In this document: in pieces, positions 41,572 to 52,325 of the stretch
Position numbering within the stretch: position 1 is the stretch's first letter
How the letters are laid out: every line of letters begins with the position of its first letter
Notes under the pieces: model-generated
The model's database searches: none
What the model saw: the letters and a program-made list of their open reading frames with translations, nothing else
Told to the model about the DNA's origin: nothing
From: Candidatus Geothrix skivensis
Lineage (GTDB): Bacteria; Acidobacteriota; Holophagae; Holophagales; Holophagaceae
Assembly (NCBI GenBank): GCA_016721195.1
Contig: JADKIO010000008.1
Location: 62,001 to 126,000 of the forward strand
Length of the DNA: 64,000 bases
Direction of reading: 5' to 3'
Position numbers and translations under genes: made by a program

Positions 41572-42132
41572 TTGAATTCGTCCATGTACGGCGCCGGCGC
41601 CGAATACGCGCTGCACTCGCTGCTCACTCTGGCGACCCGCCCAAATCCGGTCAGCGTGCGGGACCTGGCCACCTTCCAGAAGATCCCCGAGCGGTTCCTC
41701 GCGAAGATCTTCACCCGCCTGAAGAAGGCCAAGCTCGTGGCAGGCAGCGAAGGCATTGCCGGCGGCTTTGCCCTGGCCCGCCCGGCCGGGGAGATCCGGG
41801 TGATGGAGGTGCTGGCGGCGGTGGACCCGGGCCGGACCTTGTTCGCCTGTGCCGAGATCCGCAGCAAGTGCGCCCTCTTTGATGCCAAGGCCCCCGGTTG
41901 GGCCACCGCGGGGACCTGTCGGATCCATGCGTTCATGCTCGATGCCGAAAAGGTCCTCCAGAACTTCCTCGCTTCCAAAACGCTGGCGGACCTGGTTTGC
42001 GAATTCGAACACAAGGCCCCCAAGACCTTCATCCGGGAAACCGGGGCCTGGTTTCAAAAGCGCAAGGACACCCGAACCAGGAAACCTTCGCCGCGCAAGG
42101 CGGCGCCAGATTTGAAGGCCGACCCCACCTGA
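41572..42132 (+). CDS. Rrf2-family transcriptional regulator
   Basis: 186 residues. Winged helix at about 1-75 (YALHSLLTLATRP; VRDLATFQKIPERFLAKIFTRLKKAKLV; GIAGGFALARP). Three Cys follow in the Rrf2 cluster-binding position (FACAEIRSKCALF and GTCRIH), so an iron-sulphur or redox/nitric-oxide sensor of the NsrR/IscR type is likely. Basic C-terminal tail of about 35 residues. Start is TTG at 41572 because GAGGTG lies 5 nt upstream; ATG at 41584 lacks a site. Likely controls the FMN-binding protein gene 55 bp downstream. Confidence 0.87.
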   Translation: MNSSMYGAGAEYALHSLLTLATRPNPVSVRDLATFQKIPERFLAKIFTRLKKAKLVAGSEGIAGGFALARPAGEIRVMEVLAAVDPGRTLFACAEIRSKCALFDAKAPGWATAGTCRIHAFMLDAEKVLQNFLASKTLADLVCEFEHKAPKTFIRETGAWFQKRKDTRTRKPSPRKAAPDLKADPT

Positions 42133-42187
42133 AGGCCCCGTCCCCCAGACAATGAATCGAATTCCCCACCCACACCAGGAGGCAACC

Positions 42188-42562
42188 ATGGCCATCCCCG
42201 AAACAATGCTGGAAGTCCTGAAACAGGATGGCGTCGTCGCCATCGCCACTCTGGGACAGGACGGGCCGCACATGGTCAATACCTGGAACAGCTATATCCG
42301 CCTGGCGGAGGATGGACGGATCCTCATCCCCGCCGGCTACATGCAGCGCACGGAGGCCAATGTCGCCTTCAACAACCAGGTGCTGGTCACCCTTGGGAGT
42401 GCCAAGGTGGCGGGCCGGCACGGACCTGGAACGGGCTTCCTGATCAAGGGCACGGCCGCCTTCATCACCTCTGGACCGGATTTCGAGGTGCTCAAGGCCA
42501 AGTTCGCCTGGGCCCGGGCCACCCTGGCGATCACCCCGGATTCCATCGACCAGACCCTCTAG
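42188..42562 (+). CDS. FMN-binding protein (Desulfovibrio FMN-bp-like, flavin reductase-like split barrel)
   Basis: 124 residues. Matches the small FMN-bp family from memory of its pattern: VLKQDGVVAIATLGQDGPH, VNTWNSYI, RTEANVAFNNQVLVTLGS, VAGRHGPGTGFLIKGTAAF and a C-terminal TL. Binds FMN in a dimeric split barrel; its physiological redox partner is unclear even in Desulfovibrio. Start ATG at 42188 with AGGAGG at 5 nt. It sits between the Rrf2 regulator and a 59-codon gene, probably one transcript. Confidence 0.87.
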   Translation: MAIPETMLEVLKQDGVVAIATLGQDGPHMVNTWNSYIRLAEDGRILIPAGYMQRTEANVAFNNQVLVTLGSAKVAGRHGPGTGFLIKGTAAFITSGPDFEVLKAKFAWARATLAITPDSIDQTL

Positions 42563-42594
42563 CCACCCTTGCCCCACCCCTTACTGGAGTCCCC

Positions 42595-42774
42595 ATGCCT
42601 GTGGAAACCTCGACCCTCTACACTGCCAGCGCCATGGCCAAGCAGTTGGGCGCCTCCGAAGCCAAGGTCAAGAAGGCCATCAAGGACCTGGGGCTTGCCC
42701 CGGTGGCCAAGAAGGGCTGCTGTGCCTTCTATGGCGCCGAGCAGATGGCCAAGGTACAGGCCGGCCTAACCTAG
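42595..42774 (+). CDS. 59-residue protein, helix-turn-helix-like
   Basis: Reads MPVETSTLYTASAMAKQLG, then SEAKVKKAIKDLGLAP, a Cys pair in KKGCCAFYG, ending VQAGLT. GGAG lies 5 nt before ATG 42595. The Ala/Lys-rich helices with LGASEAKVKKAIKDLG look like a small DNA-binding fold (winged-helix or MerR N-terminal style). Probably the third gene of the Rrf2 operon, 32 bp after the FMN-binding protein, and followed by two stems ending in a terminator. Function unknown; the Cys pair might be redox-active. Confidence 0.75.
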   Translation: MPVETSTLYTASAMAKQLGASEAKVKKAIKDLGLAPVAKKGCCAFYGAEQMAKVQAGLT

Positions 42775-42788
42775 CCGTGTGTCCTCTG

Positions 42789-42811
42789 CTCTGCGCCGTG
42801 CCGGCGCAGAG
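42789..42811. other. Hairpin upstream of the terminator
   Basis: CTCTGCGCCG-TGC-CGGCGCAGAG, 10-bp perfect stem between the 59-codon gene and the true terminator. Possible 3'-end stabiliser. Confidence 0.5.
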
Positions 42812-42816
42812 TTGAC

Positions 42817-42843
42817 AAAAAGGGCGCCATGGGCGCCCTTTTT
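42817..42843. terminator. Bidirectional rho-independent terminator
   Basis: AAAAAGGGCGCC-ATG-GGCGCCCTTTTT. Perfect 12-bp arms, serving the Rrf2 operon and the convergent gene at 42878-43363. Confidence 0.92.
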
Positions 42844-42877
42844 GCAGTTATAGCTGAATCAATTGGTGATATGAAGA

Positions 42878-43363
42878 CTACGCAATGGCCTGTCGAATAT
42901 CGAACAGGAGGCGCTTCAGTTCCAACTCGGACAGTTGGAGAGGCACTTGCTGCTTGACCTCGTCCTTGCGGTAGAAGGCAATGCGCTTCACGACGATCTT
43001 GTTCTTGCCGATGCTGATCTCGTTGAACTGGATCTGGGTATCGTCCTTGTAGGGCGGCAGGCTGCGGAGCTGGATGTACATCCCGCGCCGATCGTGGTCG
43101 ACGATCTCCAGGCGCTCCTTCAGGTAGTTCACCTGCTCTGAAAGCTTTTCCGCCTTGGTCTTCAGCTTGGCGAAGCTCAGCTTCTTGGGGGCATTCCGCT
43201 CCAGGATCATCTCGCCCAGCTGAACGCCATCCCCGCCGCGGAGCAGGAAGCCATCCAGGGTCCCGTCCAGCTCAGCATCGGCCTGGTGAAAGGACTCGAA
43301 GCCCTGGAACTCGCCAGGAAGCACGGAGTCGTCATAACGCTTGGCTTTGCGGGACAGCTTCAT
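42878..43363 (-). CDS. Conserved hypothetical cytoplasmic protein
   Basis: 161 residues; no family recognised. Highly charged and soluble. A helical stretch (KLSFAKLKTKAEKLSEQVNYLKERLEIV, about 80-110) could form a coiled coil. The C-terminal beta-rich half (YIQLRSLPPYKDD; EISIGKNKIVVKRIAFYRKDEV) is followed by a final helix. Start ATG at 43363 with GAGGTG. GC content is a little lower than its neighbours. Stands alone; between it and the next gene lie 185 bp with short stems and no gene. Confidence 0.65.
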   Translation of the reverse strand: MKLSRKAKRYDDSVLPGEFQGFESFHQADAELDGTLDGFLLRGGDGVQLGEMILERNAPKKLSFAKLKTKAEKLSEQVNYLKERLEIVDHDRRGMYIQLRSLPPYKDDTQIQFNEISIGKNKIVVKRIAFYRKDEVKQQVPLQLSELELKRLLFDIRQAIA

Positions 43364-43548
43364 GGAACACCTCAAGGGTCAGGAACCCAAGAGAGCCAGA
43401 GCCGTGCCAGGAATTTTCTACCTCGACAGGAAGATGTAGGCATTGGTTAATGGGCACTTATTTTCAGCACTTGCCCAGCGATAGCTGCCCACGGGGATTT
43501 TCGACCCCCTGGATCTGTCCAATTCCGGCCAGGCAGGAATGAACCTGT

Positions 43549-44547
43549 TCAGTTCTGGACAATCTCCCCATTCGTGCCCACCTGGGGCCAGCGCGTCCGG
43601 TAGATCATGCGGTCCAGGGCCCGGCTGTACGCGCTCCAGGAGCCGCCCGAAGGGGCTTCCTTCAGGGCCCGGAACATGGCTTCCAGCTTTCCATCCAGGT
43701 CGTCGAGGTGGTGGACCAGGAGGGCCTCCGGGGTCTTCGGCAGCACGGGGGACCCGAACTCCAGGCGCCCGTGGTGGCTGAGCACGATGTGCAGGATCTG
43801 CATGCGCAGTTCCTCGGGGAACCCGGGGATCTTGCCCACCGCCCGGCTGATCCACTCGGCCTCCAGGGCGATATGGCCCAGCAGGTTGCCCGCGTCGGTG
43901 TAGCCGAAGCTCCTCCGGTAGCTCAGTTCGGCCGTCTTGCCCACATCGTGGAGGAGAACCCCCGCCACCACCAGGTCGCGGTTCAGTTCCTGGTAGTGGG
44001 CACAAGCCCGCTCGGCCATCCCGAGCACGGACAGGGTGTGCTCCAGGAGCCCCCCGAGGAAGGCATGGTGCATGGACTTGGCGGCGGGGGCCTGGGCGAA
44101 GGCCGATCGCAACTCCGCATCCCCCACGAACAGGGCCTGGAGCAGCTGCCGGATCCAGGAATCCTTCACCGAGGCGATGAAGCCATCCAGCTCTGCCAGC
44201 ATCTCCGGCACGGGTCGGGCACTCACGGGGAAGAAGGCGGAGAAATCACCCACCTCCGCGTCCGCCGCGTAGCGGGCCTTGTCCAGCTTGAGCTGGAGGC
44301 GGCCGTTGTAGCTCGTCACCGAGCCCTTCACCCGCAGGAAGGCATCGGCCTGGACGGCCTCCATGTCCCCTTCGACGGCCCGGATGTCCCAGAGGAAGGC
44401 CTTCAGGTCGCCGGAGGCGTCGGAGAGCTTCAGCTCGAGGTACTCGGTGCCCTTGGCGCTCACCTTGTAGGCGGCCTCCTGGGCCAGGAGGAAGCCCTGG
44501 AAGGGGTCGCCCTCCTTCAGGGTTCGGATGAGGGGCTGGTCGGGCAT
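43549..44547 (-). CDS. YhaM-like 3'-5' exoribonuclease (OB-fold plus HD domain)
   Basis: 332 residues. OB-fold at about 15-100 (FQGFLLAQEAAYKVSAKGTEYLELKLSD; RVKGSVTSYNGRLQL). HD domain at about 155-290 with HHAFLGGLLEHTL, the HD pair in LLHDVGKTAEL, HI-LSHHGRLEFGSP and a further HHLDDLDGK. These match the YhaM/CvfC family, which degrades RNA or single-stranded DNA with manganese. Start ATG at 44547, 53 bp after the S4 gene in the same direction. Confidence 0.87.
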   Translation of the reverse strand: MPDQPLIRTLKEGDPFQGFLLAQEAAYKVSAKGTEYLELKLSDASGDLKAFLWDIRAVEGDMEAVQADAFLRVKGSVTSYNGRLQLKLDKARYAADAEVGDFSAFFPVSARPVPEMLAELDGFIASVKDSWIRQLLQALFVGDAELRSAFAQAPAAKSMHHAFLGGLLEHTLSVLGMAERACAHYQELNRDLVVAGVLLHDVGKTAELSYRRSFGYTDAGNLLGHIALEAEWISRAVGKIPGFPEELRMQILHIVLSHHGRLEFGSPVLPKTPEALLVHHLDDLDGKLEAMFRALKEAPSGGSWSAYSRALDRMIYRTRWPQVGTNGEIVQN

Positions 44548-44600
44548 GGGATCTCCAGGCGCTTCATCAGGATGACCCTGCCGAGGCGGCGTTCAATGGT

Positions 44601-44924
44601 CTAGTGGTTGCGCGGCGCCTTCGGGGGCGGAGCAAAGGGATCCTCGTCGCCGAAGCCCAACTCCAGGGGGATCCGCCTGTCTTCCAGCACCTCGAAGAGC
44701 GACCACTGATCGCCCTTCTTCACATTGCCCTCCGGCAGCGCCAGCACGCGCACCTTGAGCACCCGGTTGAACAGGGGGAACTCCAGCTCGTCGTCGGCCA
44801 CCACGTCCTGGCTGGCCTTCCGGGGCACGCCGTTCACCCGCACCATCCCCTCGTCGCAGAGCTGGTTGGCCAGCTCCCGCCGCTTGATGAGCAGGCTCTT
44901 CTTGAGGAAGGCGTCGAGTCTCAT
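44601..44924 (-). CDS. S4-domain RNA-binding protein (Hsp15/RqcP-like)
   Basis: 107 residues. Residues 1-60 form the S4 fold (MRLDAFLKKSLLIKRRELANQ; VRVNGVPRKASQDV). The C-terminal tail is acidic and ends PPPKAPRNH. Members bind ribosomal RNA or the peptidyl-tRNA-obstructed large subunit in ribosome rescue. Start ATG at 44924, 5 bp after the preceding parvulin stop, chosen over TTG at 44933. Part of the operon bax inhibitor - parvulin - parvulin - S4 - YhaM-like. Confidence 0.85.
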   Translation of the reverse strand: MRLDAFLKKSLLIKRRELANQLCDEGMVRVNGVPRKASQDVVADDELEFPLFNRVLKVRVLALPEGNVKKGDQWSLFEVLEDRRIPLELGFGDEDPFAPPPKAPRNH

Positions 44925-44929
44925 AGGGA

Positions 44930-45991
44930 TCAACCCTTCAGGATCTGTTCCTTCGGCACCAGGTAGCGGATGTTGGCGCGCATCCGCAGGTTCGAAAGGT
45001 ACTGCTCGATGGCATTCTGCGCCTTGGGCTCCTGGAGCTTCTCCAGGATCTTGGGCTTCACCTCCGCGAAGGCCTTCATGGGGGCGTCCTCCAGCGCCAC
45101 GAGCTGGACCAGGTAGAGGTCCTTGTCCGTTTCGATGGGTGCCGAGACCTGCTCAGGCTTCAGCTTGAGGGCCGCCTCCTCGATGCTGCCCCGAAGGAAG
45201 CCCTTGCTCATCCAGCCCAGGTCACCCCCGGTGGCCTTGCTGGGGCTGGTGGAGTGGAGGCGGGCCAACTCCTCGAAGGGCTTGCCGCCCTTGAGTTCGG
45301 CCTGGATCGTTTCCATCTGCTTCCGGGCCGCTGCCTGATCTTCGGCACCGGCGCCCTTGGCGATCACCAGCTCGCGGATGCGGAAGCGGCTGGGCAGGCG
45401 GTACTCGTCCTTGTGATCCTCGTAATACGCCCGCAGCTCGTTGTCCTCCACGGCCACCTTGGAGAACACTTCCCGCTGCAGCACGAACTGCTGGATGGAC
45501 TGCTGCTTCTGGCGCTTGATGAACTCCGGCAGGCCGATGCCGAGGCTGGCCTTGAGGGCCCGCTCCAGATCCGCGTCCGTGGCGAAGTTGTTCTCCTTCT
45601 TGATGCCGTCGATGTTGGAACGGACATAGTCGTCGGTGATGGGGGAGCCCAGCTCCGTCCCCTTGTCCTCCAGCAGGAAGGCGTCCATGAGTCCCTGCAG
45701 GGTCTTCTCCCGGGCATCCTTCAGCTTTTCGTCCAGTTCCTTCCCGGAGAACTGGCGGTAGAGGGCCGCGTGCTGCTGCTCCACGGCCTGGCTGAGGCTC
45801 CGCCGGGTGATGATGTGCTTGTTGACGGCCACGAGGATCTCCTCGCGGATATCGGCTTTGGGCGTTCCATCGACCGTCGCCTCGGACTTGCCGGGCTCAA
45901 CGATTGCGGCGGCTCCGGGCTGGGGCTTGGCCACGGGCTTCTTGCAGGCCATGGGCAGGGCCAGGAGGGGGAGGAGGAGGAACCACCTCAC
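44930..45991 (-). CDS. Lipoprotein peptidyl-prolyl isomerase (SurA/PpiC type)
   Basis: 353 residues. Signal peptide with lipobox LPMAC (Cys 16). A SurA-like N-terminal chaperone region (about 45-190) is followed by one parvulin domain at about 200-300 (FRIRELVIAKGAGA; ARLHSTSPSKATGGDLGWMSKG; KPEQVSAPIETDKDLYLVQL). Likely periplasmic-facing outer-membrane-protein chaperone. Start GTG at 45991 overlaps the preceding parvulin stop by 4 bp. Confidence 0.9.
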   Translation of the reverse strand: MRWFLLLPLLALPMACKKPVAKPQPGAAAIVEPGKSEATVDGTPKADIREEILVAVNKHIITRRSLSQAVEQQHAALYRQFSGKELDEKLKDAREKTLQGLMDAFLLEDKGTELGSPITDDYVRSNIDGIKKENNFATDADLERALKASLGIGLPEFIKRQKQQSIQQFVLQREVFSKVAVEDNELRAYYEDHKDEYRLPSRFRIRELVIAKGAGAEDQAAARKQMETIQAELKGGKPFEELARLHSTSPSKATGGDLGWMSKGFLRGSIEEAALKLKPEQVSAPIETDKDLYLVQLVALEDAPMKAFAEVKPKILEKLQEPKAQNAIEQYLSNLRMRANIRYLVPKEQILKG

Positions 45992-46989
45992 TTAACGTCT
46001 CCCTGGGGAGCCGCTGGGGCCTTGGGGGCCTCGCTGGCCTTGGTCGCAGCAGCGGGGGCGGGCTTCACCAGCTCGAAGGGGATCTCCTTGCGGAGGTCCT
46101 CCATGAGCTCATTCCAGACCTTCGCCTGGCGCTCCTGGGTGGCCATCTTCTCCGCCTGGGCCTTGGCCTCCTCGAAGGGGACCAGCCGGGCGGGCTTGCG
46201 GCCTTCGACCTTGATCAGGTGGTAGCCGTAGCTGGTCTTCACGGGCGCACCCACCTTGCCGATGGGCTGAGTGCGGGCCGCGGCGCCGAACTCGGGGACC
46301 CAGCCGGAGGCGTCGGCGTCGGCATAGAGGCCGCCGTTCTCCTTGCTGCCGGGATCGTCGGTGTACTTCTTGGCCAGGGCCTCGAACTTGGCGCCCTTCT
46401 TGAGCTCGGCCTGGATCTTGGCCACGCGCTTCTTCGCGTCCGCATCGCTGAGGCCCGGCTGCCCTTCGGCCTGCTTCACGCTCACCAGGATGTGGCGCAC
46501 GGATACCAGCTCGGGCTGCTTGAACCGCTCTGGGTGCTGGTCGTAGTAGGCCTTGGCGGCGCCCTCGGCGAGGGCCAGCTTCTTCTGGAGGGCCTCGCCC
46601 TCCTTGGTGAGGAACTCCCGCGCCAGCAGATCGTCCTTCGCGCGGTTGAGGGCCACCTGGTAGCTCGGGGTCTTGTCCAGGTCCAGCTTCTTGGCCTTCA
46701 CCGAAAGCAGCTTGCTCTCGGCCATGCGCTTGACGAACTCGTCCTTGCCGCCCTGGACCATCATGATCTGCATCTGTTCCTGCTGGCCCAGCAGGCGGAA
46801 GGCGGCCTGGAAATCCGCTTCGGTGACCTGCTCGCCACCCACCTTGGCCAGTACCACCTCTTCGGGCTTGGGCGCGGGAGCAGGAGCGGGAGCGACGATG
46901 GGAGCGGCTGGGGCCGGCGCCGGGGCCTTGGCCGGTTCCTGGGCGACGACACCGAGGGCGAGGAGGGGGATCAGCGAGGCACGGAGCAT
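45988..46989 (-). CDS. Exported peptidyl-prolyl isomerase (parvulin)
   Basis: 333 residues. Signal peptide at about 1-17, a Pro/Ala linker (about 20-42, PAPAPAAPIVAPAPAPAP), SurA-like N-domain and a parvulin domain at about 165-275 (VSVRHILVSVKQAEGQ; YTDDPGSKENGGLYAD; VGAPVKTSYGYHLIKVEG). C-terminal Ala/Pro tail. Start ATG at 46989 with AAGGA. Paired with the lipoprotein parvulin; the two probably act together on envelope proteins. Confidence 0.92.
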   Translation of the reverse strand: MLRASLIPLLALGVVAQEPAKAPAPAPAAPIVAPAPAPAPKPEEVVLAKVGGEQVTEADFQAAFRLLGQQEQMQIMMVQGGKDEFVKRMAESKLLSVKAKKLDLDKTPSYQVALNRAKDDLLAREFLTKEGEALQKKLALAEGAAKAYYDQHPERFKQPELVSVRHILVSVKQAEGQPGLSDADAKKRVAKIQAELKKGAKFEALAKKYTDDPGSKENGGLYADADASGWVPEFGAAARTQPIGKVGAPVKTSYGYHLIKVEGRKPARLVPFEEAKAQAEKMATQERQAKVWNELMEDLRKEIPFELVKPAPAAATKASEAPKAPAAPQGDVK

Positions 46990-47012
46990 GTGTTTTCCTT
47001 GATGCAGGGCGC

Positions 47013-47693
47013 CTAACGGCGCCGTCCGCCGAGAAGGTTCATCAGCGAGATGAAGATGTTGTAGAGGCTCACGAAGAGGGAGAGGGCGAAGCCGGCGGGA
47101 TCGCCGAAGTCGTCGGTGCGGAGCATGGTCGAGGTGTCCCAGAGCAGCTTGGCCGAGCAGGCGATGACCGCCACGCCGGAAATGATGAGGCTGAAGGTCT
47201 CCAGGCGGAAGATGGCCGCCGCCAGGCTGCCGAAGAACATGACGGCGATGCCCACGATGACGAAGTTGCGCAGGAAGCTGAAGTCCTTCTTGGATACGAA
47301 AGCGGTCACCGTGAGGGTCATGAAGACCACGCCGGTGAGTCCGAAGGCCAGGAACACGGGGGTGAAGCCCGCCCCCCGGGCCACCAGGAGGGCGATGATG
47401 CCCGCGATGGTGCCGGAGATGTAGGTGAAGAGGGCATAGGCGATGCGGTTCAGGGGACGCTTCCGGCTGACGGCGGAGGCGAACAGCAGGGTGCCGAACT
47501 GGACGCCGAAGAGGATCCAGTGCCAGAAGCCGCCGGCCATGGCGATCAAGGCCGGTCCCACCACCGGGGCGCTGAGGGCCCCCAGGGCCGCCACGGCAAA
47601 GCCGCCCATGAGCCAAAGGTAGACGCTTCGGACAAACTCAATGCGTGACTTTGTCCCTTCCGAAGCCCCCTGCCAAGACTGTGGTAGATCCAT
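47013..47693 (-). CDS. Bax inhibitor-1/YccA family membrane protein
   Basis: 226 residues. Seven hydrophobic helices. Family patterns include FVRSVYLWLMGGFAVAALGA, the helix pair RNFVIVGIAVMFFGSLAAA and LLWDTSTMLRT near the C-terminus, followed by SLFVSLYNIFISLMNLLGG, which is the most conserved BI-1 stretch. Proposed calcium-leak or protease-modulating role in relatives. Start ATG at 47693 with GGAG. First gene of the parvulin operon; 23 bp gap. Confidence 0.92.
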   Translation of the reverse strand: MDLPQSWQGASEGTKSRIEFVRSVYLWLMGGFAVAALGALSAPVVGPALIAMAGGFWHWILFGVQFGTLLFASAVSRKRPLNRIAYALFTYISGTIAGIIALLVARGAGFTPVFLAFGLTGVVFMTLTVTAFVSKKDFSFLRNFVIVGIAVMFFGSLAAAIFRLETFSLIISGVAVIACSAKLLWDTSTMLRTDDFGDPAGFALSLFVSLYNIFISLMNLLGGRRR

Positions 47694-47784
47694 GCGACGC
47701 TCCAAGCGGGATCCGAACGTGGATCCCCCTCAGATCCTAACATTCCCCCTACCCTATCCCTGTCATGACCACCCCCGAGGTTCC
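47694..47784. promoter_or_regulatory. Divergent promoter region, bax-inhibitor and bioF genes
   Basis: 91 bp between the two divergent starts. TAACAT-type -10 near 47738 for bioF. GAGG is placed before the GTG of bioF. No BirA-type operator recognised. Confidence 0.4.
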
Positions 47785-48920
47785 GTGATCCCCTCCCCCT
47801 GGCAGGATCGGCTGCAGCAGCAGGTCCTCCGGCGCCGGGCCCTGGGCCGGGACCGGGCCATCCTGCCGGCCACCGGGGTGGATGTCTGCTCCAACGACTA
47901 CCTGGGCCTGCGGCGGGATCCCCGCCTGGCCGAGGCCGCCGCCGCCGCCGCCCGGGATCACGGGGCCGGGGCCGGGGCCGCCCGCCTGCTGCGGGGCACC
48001 TGCCCCCTCCATGAGGAGCTGGAGGCCGCCCTGGCCCGCTGGAAGGGCACCGAGGCCTGCCTGCTCTTCAACACCGGCTACCAGGCCAACGCCACCCTCA
48101 TTCCCGCCCTGGTGGGCGCCGGCGACGCCGTGTTCTCCGATGCCCTCAACCACGCCTCCCTCGTGGACGGCTGCCGCATGGCCCGGGCCCGGGGCGCTAC
48201 CGTGGGCATCTATCGGCACCTGGATCTGGCGGACCTGGAATCGCAGATCAAAGCCTGGCGTGCCACGGCCCCCGCCGCCGCCCTGGCCTTGGTGGCCACG
48301 GACGCGGTCTTCAGCATGGATGGCGACGCAGCGGACCTGCCGGCCCTGCTGGCGTTATGCGAGGCCCAGGGCGCCCTGCTGCTCATCGACGAGGCCCACG
48401 CCACGGGCCTGCTGGGCCAGGATGGGGCGGGCCTGGCCCAGCTCCAGGGCCTCCATGGCCGGGTGCCCCTGGTCATGGGCACCCTGGGGAAGGCGCTGGG
48501 GGCCTTCGGGGCCTTCGTCTGCTGCGACCAACCGCTCCGGGAGCACCTGCTGAACACCGCCCGGGGCTTCATCTTCTCCACGGCCCTGCCCCCGCCGGTG
48601 CTGGGGGCCGCCCTGGAGGGTCTCCGCCTGGCCCGGGCCGAGCCCTGGCGCCGGGAGCGGGCCCTGGCCCTCGCGGATCGCCTGCGGGCGGCCCTGGGCC
48701 AGCCTGGGCAGCCCTCGGCCATCGTGCCCGTGCCCGTGGGCCCCGATGCCGAGGCGGTCCGCCTCGCGCATAGCCTCCAGGCCATGGGCTTCGATGTGCG
48801 GGCCGTGCGGCCCCCCACGGTGCCCGAAGGCTCCGCCCGCCTTCGGATCACCACCGGTGCCCACCTGGAGGATGGCCAGCTCGATCGGCTCATCCAGGCC
48901 CTGGGGCAGGTCCTCGGCCG

Positions 48921-48924
<4 letters not shown>
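47785..48924 (+). CDS. bioF: 8-amino-7-oxononanoate synthase
   Basis: PLP enzyme joining pimeloyl thioester and L-alanine in biotin synthesis. 379 residues. Landmarks: SNDYLGLRRDP near 35, GAGAARLLRGTCPLHEELE, FSMDGDAADL, LIDEAHATGLLG and the PLP lysine in MGTLGKALGAFGAFV. Start is GTG at 47785 with GAGG. Separated from bioD and bioA by a convergent kinase and a TPR gene; bioB and bioC are not in the window. Its stop shares CTAG with that of the kinase. Confidence 0.94.
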
Positions 48925-51563
<2,639 letters not shown>

Positions 51564-51678
51564 GATCGCAGATGGAACTCCGGCCAGGAATCCCTGCGGC
51601 CCCTCATCGTCACCTGGGCCCATTTACCTGACCTGTGGGAGAATTCCTCCGGACCCAAGGGTCTTCAGGAGGTGGCGC

Positions 51679-52299
51679 TTGAACCGCAACATTCTCTTCG
51701 CCCTGGTGGGCGGCTTGGCAGCTGGCTTCCTCGCAGGCTACTTCGCGTTCAGTGGCGACAGCGCGTCAGCCCGTGGCCCCGTGGTGGCCGCTCCGACGGC
51801 CCCGATCATGCCCGCGCCCTCCCTGGCCGGCCTTCCGGGAAACAGCCCCATGCCCATTCCCAGTGGCCCGGCGCTGCCCAGCGCCGAAGTCCAGGCCCGC
51901 ATCGCCCGCATCGAGGCGGCGGTGCTGGCGGATCCCAAGAACCACGATGCCTGGGCGGCCCTCGGCAACGAGTACTTCGATTCCCACCAGCCCCAGAAGG
52001 CCGTGGACGCCTATGCCAAGGCCCTGGCCCTGAAGCCTGACAATCCCGACATCCTCACGGATCAGGGGGTCATGTACCGCCAGCTGGGCCAGTTCGACAA
52101 GGCATTGGCGGGTTTCCAGAAGGCCAACAAGCTGCAGCCCACCCACATCCAGAGCCTCTTCAACATCGGCGTGGTCTATTCCGCCGATCTGAACAAGCCC
52201 GCCGAAGCCGCCAAGGCCTGGAACAAGGTCATCGCCACGGCCCCCCAGAGCCCCCAGGCCGCCCAGGCCAAGCAGCTGCTCAGCCAGGTGAATCCCTAG
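51679..52299 (+). CDS. TPR protein with N-terminal membrane anchor
   Basis: 206 residues. Helix at 4-24 (ILFALVGGLAAGFLAGYFAF), a Pro-rich linker (about 35-70) and three TPR units from about 85 (AWAALGNEYFDSHQPQKAVDAY; LTDQGVMYRQLGQFDKALAGF; LFNIGVVYSADLNKPAEAAKAW). Start is TTG at 51679 with AGGAGG at 6 nt, strong enough to decide the start. It lies 26 bp before bioD, so co-transcribed, though a role in biotin synthesis is not obvious. Confidence 0.85.
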   Translation: MNRNILFALVGGLAAGFLAGYFAFSGDSASARGPVVAAPTAPIMPAPSLAGLPGNSPMPIPSGPALPSAEVQARIARIEAAVLADPKNHDAWAALGNEYFDSHQPQKAVDAYAKALALKPDNPDILTDQGVMYRQLGQFDKALAGFQKANKLQPTHIQSLFNIGVVYSADLNKPAEAAKAWNKVIATAPQSPQAAQAKQLLSQVNP

Positions 52300-52325
52300 A
52301 CGGGCGCCAAGCGCCCCGGTCCCCC

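Noticed and set aside
43376..43548. Possible insertion-sequence remnant next to the YhaM-like gene
   Set aside because: Contains short stems (ATTCC-N9-GGAAT) and a TTAATGGGCAC phrase that recalls transposon ends, but no terminal repeats or transposase coding could be established.
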